From assembly GCA_002401955.1 (NCBI GenBank), contig NVUQ01000087.1, forward strand, positions 1 to 49,451: DNA of 49,451 bases, read 5' to 3'. Shown here one piece after another: positions 41,770-49,451 of the stretch. The notes under the pieces were generated by a model, which had not been told where the DNA came from, ran no database searches, and saw nothing but the letters and a program-made list of their open reading frames with translations. Position numbers and translations under genes: made by a program. Every line of letters begins with the position of its first letter. The stretch's first letter is position 1. This DNA is from Flavobacteriales bacterium. GTDB taxonomy: Bacteria > Bacteroidota > Bacteroidia > Flavobacteriales_E > Vicingaceae.

Positions 41770-44700
41770 ATGAAACTATTTAACCCTCTTTTATTAATTA
41801 CATTTTTTACTTTAGGAATCACTAACATAAATGCTCAATGTGGCCCACTATCAGTTCCTGACCGACCTATAAACACTCAAGATGGTATAATGTTTGATAT
41901 AGTTGCTTTAAACCCAGTAACCATTACTCAATTCGAAATGCAGCTATCAACACAAATTAGCTTCATTGAAATTTACACCAAACCTGGAGGATATTTTGCA
42001 TCTAGGAATACTCCTGGAGATTGGACTCTTGTTGGTAGTGCTGTATTTTCAGGCGTCAACTTTATACGTATGTTAATTCCAATAACTTTAAATGAGACAA
42101 TCTGTCCAGGAGATACAACAGCCTTTTATGTAACTGCTGATATTGGCGTAAAATATTCCAATGGCTGGAATTCAGGTATTGTTTATGCAACAGATGCTAA
42201 TATTCAGCTACTACAAGGGCATGGCAAAAACTATCCATTCGGAGGGAATTTTCCGAATAGAATACCTAGAGTAAATGTAATATATACTTGTCCTGCGTTA
42301 ACAGGTCCTCCTTCTGATGCTGGAGCAGATCAAAATATTTGTTCAGACTCTACAGCTTTAGCTGCTAATATAGCTGCCAATCTTACTGGAGTATGGTCTG
42401 TTGTTTCTGGATCAGGGACTATTAGTGATGTTTCAGATCCCAATACAACAGTTACTGGGTTGACAGCAGGATTAAATCAATTTCGATGGGCTACTTGTGA
42501 CGGAGTTCCTGATACAGTAAATATTACGGTTCATCAGGCTCCAACTATGACGGCCTCTGCTGATACGACATTTTGCCCTGGAGATATTGTACCTTTAAGT
42601 TCTTTTGTTAGTACTCCTGTAGGAGCAACATATTCATGGACAAATTCAAATCCGACAATAGGTATTGGAGTGTCTGGAAATGGAAACATTCCTACATTTA
42701 CGGCAACTAATCCAACTACTGGCCCTATAAGCGGAACATTAACAGTAACACCAACATTAAATGGCTGTACAGGTCTTCCTACAAGTTATATAATTACAGT
42801 AAATGATTCTATTGTTGCCGACTCTTTACCCGATGTAATTTCTTGTGATAACTACATTCTACCGCCATTAACTTCTGGAAATAATTATTTTTCAGCACCA
42901 GGTGGAATAGGACCAATAGCTGCTGGGTCTAACATAACAACAAGTCAAACGATTTATATCTATGCTCAAACAGGAACAATACCCAACTGTACAGATGAAA
43001 ATTCATTCCAAGTAACTATAAACAACACACCAACAGTAATTATATTAAGTGCAGACACTATTACTTGTGGTGTAACATCCATTACACTTGATGGTTCAAC
43101 TTCAATTATAGGTGCTAATCCAATTTATTTATGGACAACGGTTGGAGGAAATATTATTTCAGCAACAAATACAGCGTCAGTTGATGTAGGTGCTCCTGGA
43201 AATTATACTTTAACAATTACAGAAAATGGATGTAGTAGCCAATTCACTACTACTGTTTACCAAGGAATAAATTCTCCGACATCAATTATTACTCAACCTA
43301 TTTTATTAACTTGTAATACTACTTCTTTAACCCTTGATGGTTCTGGATCTTTTTCACAATCTGGAAACAATTCTTATAGTTGGGTAGCCACTCTAGGAGG
43401 GAATATAATTTCTGGCACAACCGCAGACACTATTAATATAGATGCTCCTGGAAATTACACACTAACTATTACAGACAATTCAAATGGTTGTATGAGTAGT
43501 AATACCGTTATTGTTTTAGAGGATACCATTTCACCAAGTGTGATGATTGTTGCTCCAATTACATTAACATGTTCAACAAGCTCTCAAATTCTCGATGGAT
43601 CAGGCTCTATTTCTAATTCTAACAACACAGCCTACATCTGGACAACTACGGCAGGTGGCAATATTACTTCTGGAACTACATCTGATACTGCAAATATTAA
43701 TTCTCCAGGAGATTATACGCTAACAGTTACTGATACAGATAATGGTTGTGTAAATTCAATTACTACAACAGTAACACAAAATATTCTTGCACCAACTGCT
43801 TTAATTGCAACACCAGTAGCCCCAAGCTGTACATCAACTTCACAAATATTAGATGGCTCAGCATCCACATCTTTCTCTGGAACCATGATTTATAATTGGG
43901 TATCAACACTTGGGGGAAACATTACTTCAGGAAACACATCATCTTCGGTAAACATTAATTCTTCTGGTGATTACACTTTAACCATTACAGATCCTGTTAA
44001 TGGTTGTTCAAAAGATTCAACTTTAACTATAGTGCTAACTGTAGCAGCTCCAACTGCTGTAATCTTAGCTCCTTTAAACTTAACTTGTGTAACATTAACG
44101 CAAACACTTAACGGTTCTGGATCAACGTCTAATTCAGGAAACATAGGATATAGCTGGAGTACAAGTAATGGCAACATTACTTCAACAACAACAGCACCAA
44201 CTATAGATATAGATAGTATTGGAGATTATACTCTCGTTATTACAGACTTAACTACAGGCTGTACGGATACAACAATGGTAACAGTAGTTCAAGATAAAGT
44301 TTTGCCTACAGTAATTATTTCTCTTTCAGATACATTAGATTGTATTACTACAGCTCAAATACTTGACGGTTCTGGAAGTATTACCAATTCTGGCACTTAT
44401 AATTACTCATGGAGTACAACAGGAGGAAATTTCACTTCAGCGACAGGCTTACCTATAGTGGCAATAGATACTCCAGGGTCTTATATGTTGGAAGTTATAG
44501 ACCCGATAAATGGATGTTTGGCTACTACATCAACAACTGTTTATCAGAATATTAGCCAACCAATAGCAATTGGGCAAATTCCCCAACCTTTATGTGAAGA
44601 CATTTCTGGAACACCAACTACTACAGTGGTGAATTTAAGCATACTAGATAATACTATTAATGGAGGGAATGGTTATCCTATAGTTTGGTATACAGATATT

Positions 44701-45624
44701 TCATTAACAAATGCTGTGGTTAACCCATTAAGTGCAATAACAGCTACGCAAACGTATTACGCTCAAGTTACAGACCCTAATAATGGATGTACTAATATTG
44801 CTCTAGTTAACTATACAGTAAATGCATTGCCTGCAGTTGTATTTTCTGAAAATACACTAGGCCTTTGCGAAGAATCAGACTTACCTTTTATCTTTTCAAC
44901 AGATACATCTGGAGGAGGATTTAGTTCTGTTTTATGGAGCTTTGGAGATGGGAATACTAAAGCATTAGACATAGTAAATCACACTTACAATAGCACTGGA
45001 AGTTATAATGTAACATTAACTCTTACCTCCTCTATTCAAACTGGAGAATGTATTAATGCTACTACAAAAACAGTAACTGTTTATGAGAAGCCAACTGCTA
45101 ATTTTCATATGAATCCAAATCCTGCAACTATGTTTGATCCAACAATTAATTTTATTGATAAATCATTTTTTAATTCTCCTGCTTTTAGTTGGCTTTGGGA
45201 TTTTGGAGGTCTTGGTTCATTATCGTCCTCAGATCCAACTTTTACTTTTCTTGAAGATAAAAGAAAACATAATGTAACATTAATTGTTACAGATGTTAAT
45301 GGCTGTAAGGACAGTATAACTAAAACTGTTATTATTACGGGAGAACATGCAGTTTATATTCCTAATGCATTTAGTCCTGATGGTAATGGTGAAAATGATA
45401 TTTTTAAACCACAAGGTTTCGGAATATCCAACAATGATTATTCATTAAGAATATATAACAGATGGGGCGAGCTAATGTTTGAGACAGAAAATTTTGATAA
45501 TGGATGGAATGGAACATATAAAGCAAAAGATGTGCCTTTAGGAACATATTTATGGCAACTGTCCTATATGGACATAAATGAGGTGGTTTACCAGAAAACT
45601 GGAAAGATAACAGTTCTCAGGTAA
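41770..45624 (+). CDS. Large secreted repeat protein, T9SS type B (gliding-motility-associated C-terminal domain)
   Basis: 1,284 residues from the ATG at 41770 (signal peptide MKLFNPLLLITFFTLGITNINA). Residues about 23-180 form an N-terminal beta domain (CGPLSVPDRPINTQDGIMFDI). Ig/PKD-like regions follow, then six tandem repeats of about 84 residues (LDGSGS...GNITSGTT...PGDYTLTITD...NGC), a PKD pair (FSSVLWSFGDGNTK, FSWLWDFGGLG), and a type B sorting domain of about 90 residues (IPNAFSPDGNGENDIFKP...RIYNRWGELMFE...GTYLWQLSY). Such proteins are surface-attached and linked to adhesion or gliding. A GTG start further upstream lies in the promoter and is rejected. Confidence 0.9.
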   Translation: MKLFNPLLLITFFTLGITNINAQCGPLSVPDRPINTQDGIMFDIVALNPVTITQFEMQLSTQISFIEIYTKPGGYFASRNTPGDWTLVGSAVFSGVNFIRMLIPITLNETICPGDTTAFYVTADIGVKYSNGWNSGIVYATDANIQLLQGHGKNYPFGGNFPNRIPRVNVIYTCPALTGPPSDAGADQNICSDSTALAANIAANLTGVWSVVSGSGTISDVSDPNTTVTGLTAGLNQFRWATCDGVPDTVNITVHQAPTMTASADTTFCPGDIVPLSSFVSTPVGATYSWTNSNPTIGIGVSGNGNIPTFTATNPTTGPISGTLTVTPTLNGCTGLPTSYIITVNDSIVADSLPDVISCDNYILPPLTSGNNYFSAPGGIGPIAAGSNITTSQTIYIYAQTGTIPNCTDENSFQVTINNTPTVIILSADTITCGVTSITLDGSTSIIGANPIYLWTTVGGNIISATNTASVDVGAPGNYTLTITENGCSSQFTTTVYQGINSPTSIITQPILLTCNTTSLTLDGSGSFSQSGNNSYSWVATLGGNIISGTTADTINIDAPGNYTLTITDNSNGCMSSNTVIVLEDTISPSVMIVAPITLTCSTSSQILDGSGSISNSNNTAYIWTTTAGGNITSGTTSDTANINSPGDYTLTVTDTDNGCVNSITTTVTQNILAPTALIATPVAPSCTSTSQILDGSASTSFSGTMIYNWVSTLGGNITSGNTSSSVNINSSGDYTLTITDPVNGCSKDSTLTIVLTVAAPTAVILAPLNLTCVTLTQTLNGSGSTSNSGNIGYSWSTSNGNITSTTTAPTIDIDSIGDYTLVITDLTTGCTDTTMVTVVQDKVLPTVIISLSDTLDCITTAQILDGSGSITNSGTYNYSWSTTGGNFTSATGLPIVAIDTPGSYMLEVIDPINGCLATTSTTVYQNISQPIAIGQIPQPLCEDISGTPTTTVVNLSILDNTINGGNGYPIVWYTDISLTNAVVNPLSAITATQTYYAQVTDPNNGCTNIALVNYTVNALPAVVFSENTLGLCEESDLPFIFSTDTSGGGFSSVLWSFGDGNTKALDIVNHTYNSTGSYNVTLTLTSSIQTGECINATTKTVTVYEKPTANFHMNPNPATMFDPTINFIDKSFFNSPAFSWLWDFGGLGSLSSSDPTFTFLEDKRKHNVTLIVTDVNGCKDSITKTVIITGEHAVYIPNAFSPDGNGENDIFKPQGFGISNNDYSLRIYNRWGELMFETENFDNGWNGTYKAKDVPLGTYLWQLSYMDINEVVYQKTGKITVLR
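43030..44551 (+). repeat. Six tandem repeats of about 84 codons
   Basis: Each repeat has LT/SC near its start, LDGSGS about 10 residues later, a W at about 27, PGxYTLTITD and a terminal NGC. The Cys after the start and the Cys in NGC recur in all copies except where noted variation occurs in repeat 1 (ENGC), suggesting one disulfide per repeat. Confidence 0.85.
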
Positions 45625-45664
45625 AATAATTAAAGAGTAAATCTGATTAAAGCTTTTTTAGTTG

Positions 45665-45697
45665 TAAAATTCCTTAACTTAGATTCAAAACCATTTG
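45665..45697 (+). promoter_or_regulatory. Possible promoter of the TPR/HTH regulator
   Basis: TAAAATTCC (45665-45673), also part of the box at 41693, lies 16 bp before ACCATTTG (45690-45697), a near match to TAnnTTTG. It lacks the TTACCATTTG half and the spacing is 4 bp shorter, so the link to the other two promoters is weak. Confidence 0.35.
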
Positions 45698-45706
45698 GAA
45701 GCAACA

Positions 45707-47416
45707 ATGCGAATTATTCTTTTTTTTAGTTTATTTTTTTTAATAGCTTTCTCTGGTCCTTGTTTAGGACAAAAGTATCAGAAAGAACTTCTCAAAAAAA
45801 GTGAGTATCATCGAGTTAACAATAATAAAGATTCCTCTTTTTATTATGTAAATAAATTAATTCGATATGAATTAAAAAATGGAAACGAAATCGGCATTTT
45901 AGATGCCTACCGTCACAAAATCAATAAATTATTACAATTTAATAAGCCAGCCGCAGCACTTTCTCTTGCTATTAAAACTTATGAAGCCTACTGTAATAAA
46001 GAAAATAATTGTGATAGATGTGATTTCATCTATAGGTCTCTTGCCGAAATGATGAGCACAATAAAAAATTATAGAGAATGTATTAAATATATAGATATGA
46101 TGAGTGAAAAGAATCACTTACGATCTTACAATAAAGCTGAAGCCTATCGCCTTCTCGGATTAGTCGATAGTGCTAATATTACCACTTCAGCTTTTATTGA
46201 ATTTTCCAAAAATCTAGAAAACAAAAAGATTTTGATAAATGCCTACAATAATCAAGGTTTGATTTATAGAAATATTGGAAATATTGATAGTGCAATTATC
46301 TATTTTTTAAAAGCCGACAAACTTATAGACAGTCTAAAATTTGACAGAAGTGATTATGGATATGTTTCTGGAAACATAGGGAATTGCTACTTCCTTAAAG
46401 GAAATCTTAATAAAGCTTATGAATTTATTTCCATTGATTCTAAAAGAAGTCGTTTAAATGAAATTGATCTGATATCATATTTAAATGCAGAAACAAAACT
46501 CGCTAAAATAGACTTTAAAAGAAAAGAGTATGATAAAGCTATCTCAAGGATAGACAATCTATTTAAAAATCATGAGACTGATTTTGGTTCATCAAAAAAA
46601 ATAATTTTACTTGAACTTTATATGGATATCTATAAAGAAATGGGCAACTCTTTAAAGTATGAATATTATCTACAACAATGGATATCTTTTAATAAGATAA
46701 ACACATCAGATATTATCCAAACAAATGAAGAGCTTATAGCAGAGTACACAGAAAATTCATTACAGCAAGTTACTTTGCAAATGAAAATTGAGAAAGAATT
46801 GTTGAAGCAAAAATTAATCATTAAAGAACAAGAAGATTCTAAAACTAGATTAAAATATTGGCTATTAACTAGTGGTTTACTTCTCTTAACTTCAACAATG
46901 TTTTTTTTCTTTTGGAGGTACCGAAAAAAGTCGCAATTAAAAGAAACAGAATTAAAACTAGCCAAAAAGGAAAAAGAATTTATTGAACTAAAAATGATTG
47001 AAGAAAGTAAAAACGTACAAGTACTTTCTCACGAACTTTTGGTAAAACAAGATTTTTCGGCAACATTAATTAAACAACTTGCTAAACTCGATAACGTTTC
47101 TAAGCCTCAAATTAAGAATATAGAATTGTTTATTCAAAATGAATTAGATGTAAAAGCAACCCGGGCAAAAATTCAGAGTAAGATGGGAGAATTAAGTGGA
47201 AGTTTTCATTCGAATTTAAAAATTAAACATCCAGAGTTGTCGAAATCTGATGTTGTATTTGCTTCTCTGATTGCAATGAATATGACTAACAAAGAAATAG
47301 CAACAAGCAAATCTATGTCATCAGATACTGTTAAAACCACAAAAAATAGATTAAAAAAGAAATTAAACTTGGCTAAAAATGATAATCTAATTGATTACTT
47401 GAACAAACTTCTTTAG
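45707..47416 (+). CDS. TPR-containing membrane-anchored HTH regulator
   Basis: 569 residues from the ATG at 45707, so that the signal peptide (MRIILFFSLFFLIAFSGPCLGQ) starts the protein; a TTG upstream lies in the promoter. Periplasmic TPR region about 40-330 (AYNNQGLIYRNIGNIDSAIIYFLKADKL), one membrane helix (about 384-404, YWLLTSGLLLLTSTMFFFFWRY), a coiled coil, then a cytoplasmic LuxR-like HTH (about 500-569: SKSDVVFASLIAMNMTNKEIATSKSMSSDTVKTTKNRLKKKL). This is a common Bacteroidota one-protein sensor-regulator. It lies between two genes whose promoters share a box, making it a candidate regulator of both. Confidence 0.85.
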   Translation: MRIILFFSLFFLIAFSGPCLGQKYQKELLKKSEYHRVNNNKDSSFYYVNKLIRYELKNGNEIGILDAYRHKINKLLQFNKPAAALSLAIKTYEAYCNKENNCDRCDFIYRSLAEMMSTIKNYRECIKYIDMMSEKNHLRSYNKAEAYRLLGLVDSANITTSAFIEFSKNLENKKILINAYNNQGLIYRNIGNIDSAIIYFLKADKLIDSLKFDRSDYGYVSGNIGNCYFLKGNLNKAYEFISIDSKRSRLNEIDLISYLNAETKLAKIDFKRKEYDKAISRIDNLFKNHETDFGSSKKIILLELYMDIYKEMGNSLKYEYYLQQWISFNKINTSDIIQTNEELIAEYTENSLQQVTLQMKIEKELLKQKLIIKEQEDSKTRLKYWLLTSGLLLLTSTMFFFFWRYRKKSQLKETELKLAKKEKEFIELKMIEESKNVQVLSHELLVKQDFSATLIKQLAKLDNVSKPQIKNIELFIQNELDVKATRAKIQSKMGELSGSFHSNLKIKHPELSKSDVVFASLIAMNMTNKEIATSKSMSSDTVKTTKNRLKKKLNLAKNDNLIDYLNKLL

Positions 47417-47453
47417 CTTGATCTTCTGAAATACAACTATTTACACTTCTCGA

Positions 47454-47507
47454 TTACCATTTGTTTACGATAAAATTCGTGGTTTTTTGTACTGCAGAAT
47501 ACATTTG
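47454..47507 (+). promoter_or_regulatory. Promoter with 26-bp upstream box (DUF2341 remnant)
   Basis: TTACCATTTGTTTAC begins at 47454, and TAAAATTCG ends at 47479. Exactly 20 bp later is TACATTTG (47500-47507). 22 of 26 box positions match those at 41693. Confidence 0.72.
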
Positions 47508-47525
47508 CGTAATAACACTTACGTA

Positions 47526-47690
47526 ATGAGAAAATTACTATTTTTAATAATCAACTGTTTAATTGGATCAAGTTTTGGATTTTCACAACCCACTGGCTAT
47601 GGGTTTGGAAAACAACTATTATTTGATAATGCTCAGGTATCCGGCACAATCGATCTTATTAATTCCCCTGTACTTATTTCATTGAAGTAA
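47526..47690 (+). pseudogene. Truncated DUF2341-like secreted protein
   Basis: 54 codons: signal peptide (MRKLLFLIINCLIGSSFGFSQ) then GYGFGKQLLFDNAQVSGTIDLINSPVLISLK and stop. That segment matches the opening of DUF2341 domains (GKxxxIDxxxVSGxxDLxxFPVLISLxD), which run over 80 residues and usually start large secreted proteins. The frame stops where the domain should continue, so this is a 5' remnant with a seemingly intact promoter. Confidence 0.65.
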
Positions 47691-47783
47691 AAAAACATCT
47701 ACAAGAAAACTACTTTCTAAAAGTTGATTAGCAAAATCAACACAATTTATTAAGCGAATAGTGAAAATGAACTAAAAAATATT

Positions 47784-48023
47784 ATGATAAATTTAATCTG
47801 TACAGATAAACAACTATTAAGGGTGTGTATTTCAAATGAAATTATTACACTAAAAAAAACGAAATATTTAGTAAAAAAAAGTAAAAGGATTATACTACAA
47901 AACAGTATAACATCAGTTGTTGTTGAATTAAAACAATGTTCAAGAATAGATAAAAGAGGGCTAGAATTGGTTAACAGAATAATAACACACACAACCCTTC
48001 CGTGTCAATGGAATTGGGAATAA
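47784..48023 (+). CDS. Small protein of unknown function (weak STAS-like pattern)
   Basis: 79 residues, no signal peptide. The C-terminal half, SVVVELKQCSRIDKRGLELVNRI, recalls the core of a STAS domain (hydrophobic strand, then D-x-x-G-L), but the phosphorylatable Ser is replaced by Lys-Arg and the protein is shorter than a STAS domain (about 100). No good promoter. It may be a chance ORF or a remnant. Confidence 0.35.
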   Translation: MINLICTDKQLLRVCISNEIITLKKTKYLVKKSKRIILQNSITSVVVELKQCSRIDKRGLELVNRIITHTTLPCQWNWE

Positions 48024-48110
48024 AAACAGAATATAACCAGCTGAATTAAAACCATTCATTTTTAATAAAAAAACTTTAAATCTATTATTATCTAAAACAA
48101 CAAATCTGCT

Positions 48111-49451
48111 ATGTCATTTAAATTTATTACCACCACCCTACTATTCCTATCATCCATTGGGGCTTCATTGTGTCAAAATGTTGGGATTAATTCAACTGGT
48201 GCAACTCCTGATGCTTCAGCAATATTAGATGTCTCTTCAAGCAATTCAGGGATATTAATACCTAGAATGTCGCTTACAAGCACATCTGTATCATCTCCAA
48301 CAAGTTCGCCAACAACAAGTCTTCTTGTATACAATACTGCAACAGTTAATGATGTAACTCCTGGTTTTTATTATTGGGATGGTAGTAAATGGATAAAATT
48401 TATTGACTCAGGAGTAACTGAAGATGATTGGAATTTACTTGGGAATTCAAGTACTACTAATGGAACCCATTTTATAGGAACAACAGACAATGTAGACATA
48501 GACTTTCGGACAAACAATGTTATTCACGCAAGATTAACCACCAAAGGACAAATAGAAATATTAAATACTGGTGAATCAGTATTTATCGGAGAGAATGCTG
48601 GTGATTCTGACGATTTAAGCTCCAACCAAAATGTAGCAATTGGGTATGAAGCTTTGGTGAATAATTCCACAGGTGCTAGAAATGTTGGTGTTGGTTACCT
48701 ATCCCTTAATTTGAACACAGCATCCGATAATACAGCATTTGGAGAAAGTTCTTTAGAACGTAACACTTCTGGAACTAGAAATACTGCTGTTGGAGCAAAA
48801 GCATTGGAAACCAATACTTCAGCTTCAGACAATACTGCTGTAGGTTACTATGCTTTAAAAGCAAATTCTAGTACAGGTTTTAGCAACACAGCGATTGGAT
48901 CAAAATCTTTACAAAGTAATAATAATGGCGACTATAATACAGCTGTTGGTGTAAATGCACTGAACTCAATGTTAAACTACTATGGATGTACTGCTGTTGG
49001 TTATAACGCTCTTAAATCATGTACAGGTCAGTCTTCAACCGCCATAGGAGCCTATGCTCTCGAGAAAACCACTTCTGGAGTTTCTAACACGGCTGTTGGA
49101 TATCAAGCAATGCAAAACAATACATCCGGTACTGAAAATATTGCCATGGGCTATAATGCTCTATCATCCAATACATCAGGTCGTACTAATTTAGCTATTG
49201 GTTATAATGTAATGACATCAAACACTATTGGCTATGATAATACCGCTATTGGAGAAAATGCACTTAACAGTAATACTACAGGGTTTGTAAATGTAGCGAT
49301 TGGACAAAATGCTTTAGGAGCTAATGTTAACGGAACTAGGAATGTTGCTATTGGAGTATCTGCTGGAAAATATGGCTCGGTAAATCACAGAAGTACAAGT
49401 ATTGGATATGACGCCCGAAATTCAACTACTACAGATTATTCTTACAGTATG
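48111..49451 (+). CDS. YadA-head-like repeat adhesin or tail-fibre-like protein (3' end outside window)
   Basis: 447 codons are visible from the ATG at 48111 with no stop before the window ends. Signal peptide MSFKFITTTLLFLSSIGASLCQ. Residues about 23-110 hold the Bacteroidota start region NVGINSTGATPDASAILDVSSSNSGILIPRM and GFYYWDGSKW. From about 175 a run of about ten or more repeats of about 24 residues follows: NTAVGYxAL, NTSG, with N, T, G and V/I at fixed places, as in YadA-type trimeric adhesin heads. Relatives often end in a tail-fibre chaperone (peptidase S74) domain; that end is not in the window. Confidence 0.85.
   Translation, partial: MSFKFITTTLLFLSSIGASLCQNVGINSTGATPDASAILDVSSSNSGILIPRMSLTSTSVSSPTSSPTTSLLVYNTATVNDVTPGFYYWDGSKWIKFIDSGVTEDDWNLLGNSSTTNGTHFIGTTDNVDIDFRTNNVIHARLTTKGQIEILNTGESVFIGENAGDSDDLSSNQNVAIGYEALVNNSTGARNVGVGYLSLNLNTASDNTAFGESSLERNTSGTRNTAVGAKALETNTSASDNTAVGYYALKANSSTGFSNTAIGSKSLQSNNNGDYNTAVGVNALNSMLNYYGCTAVGYNALKSCTGQSSTAIGAYALEKTTSGVSNTAVGYQAMQNNTSGTENIAMGYNALSSNTSGRTNLAIGYNVMTSNTIGYDNTAIGENALNSNTTGFVNVAIGQNALGANVNGTRNVAIGVSAGKYGSVNHRSTSIGYDARNSTTTDYSYSM
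48637..49370 (+). repeat. YadA-head-like coding repeats
   Basis: Repeat unit of about 72 nt (24 residues) reading N-x-A-V/I-G-Y/x-x-A-L-x-x-N-T-S-G, about ten copies before the window ends. The copies are diverged at DNA level. Confidence 0.8.

Overview
The window is about 49 kb of AT-rich chromosome from a member of the Bacteroidota, most likely Flavobacteriales. The evidence is two giant secreted proteins with Por/type IX secretion (T9SS) C-terminal sorting domains (one type A, one type B), many promoters with the Bacteroidota -7 box TAnnTTTG, almost no Shine-Dalgarno sequences, a flavobacterial DUF6427 membrane protein, and an arginine operon with the Bacteroidota-type transcarbamylase ArgF'. 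I see no rRNA, tRNA or CRISPR.

Layout. 1-8.9 kb: a heptamer tandem repeat, an EamA exporter and a 2,549-residue M4 metalloprotease built from PKD, GEVED, CUB and choice-of-anchor modules. 9-16.7 kb: housekeeping genes (yicC, gmk, nadD; rplM-rpsI; rpsB-tsf; pyrH; frr) with clear hairpin terminators. 16.7-19.9 kb: a CotH-kinase lipoprotein and an LTA-synthase-like sulfatase-fold enzyme. 19.9-32.4 kb: an accessory block of small secreted, membrane or unknown proteins separated by long repeat-rich intergenic DNA. 32.4-41.0 kb: the arginine operon, GNAT-argG-argC-argD-argF'-argB-argE-argH, headed by a short leader ORF with clustered Arg codons. 41.1-49.5 kb: a small secreted protein, a T9SS type B repeat protein, a TPR/HTH regulator, a broken DUF2341 gene, and the start of a YadA-head-like repeat adhesin cut by the window end.

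The most interesting part is the accessory block. Four genes or operons in it (20581, 21515, 28093, 31593) lie behind the same promoter module: two copies of GTAAGATTTTGTAAT, 31-32 bp apart, then 9 bp, a TAGTGG-like -33 element, 18 bp, and a -7 box degenerate at one position. Each is followed by an unusually long 5' leader (about 175-350 nt) with shared sequence. A 115-bp palindromic element sits next to three of these modules. The fourth module gives the matching empty site, so the 115-bp element is mobile. One of the four operons encodes a peptide with two Cys-containing 11-residue repeats and a membrane protein with an FFAPRP motif, a layout reminiscent of a modified-peptide system. That membrane protein is fused to the ATPase end of a histidine kinase that has lost its His domain. 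A 50-bp decayed copy of the end of the LTA-synthase-like gene lies 4.2 kb downstream of the original and brackets the first third of the block.

Elsewhere, the arginine leader looks like a translation-coupled attenuator; ArgF' carries Gln at the residue that separates succinyl- from acetyl-ornithine enzymes; and the promoters of the T9SS type B protein and the DUF2341 remnant share a 26-bp box at identical spacing on either side of an HTH regulator gene.
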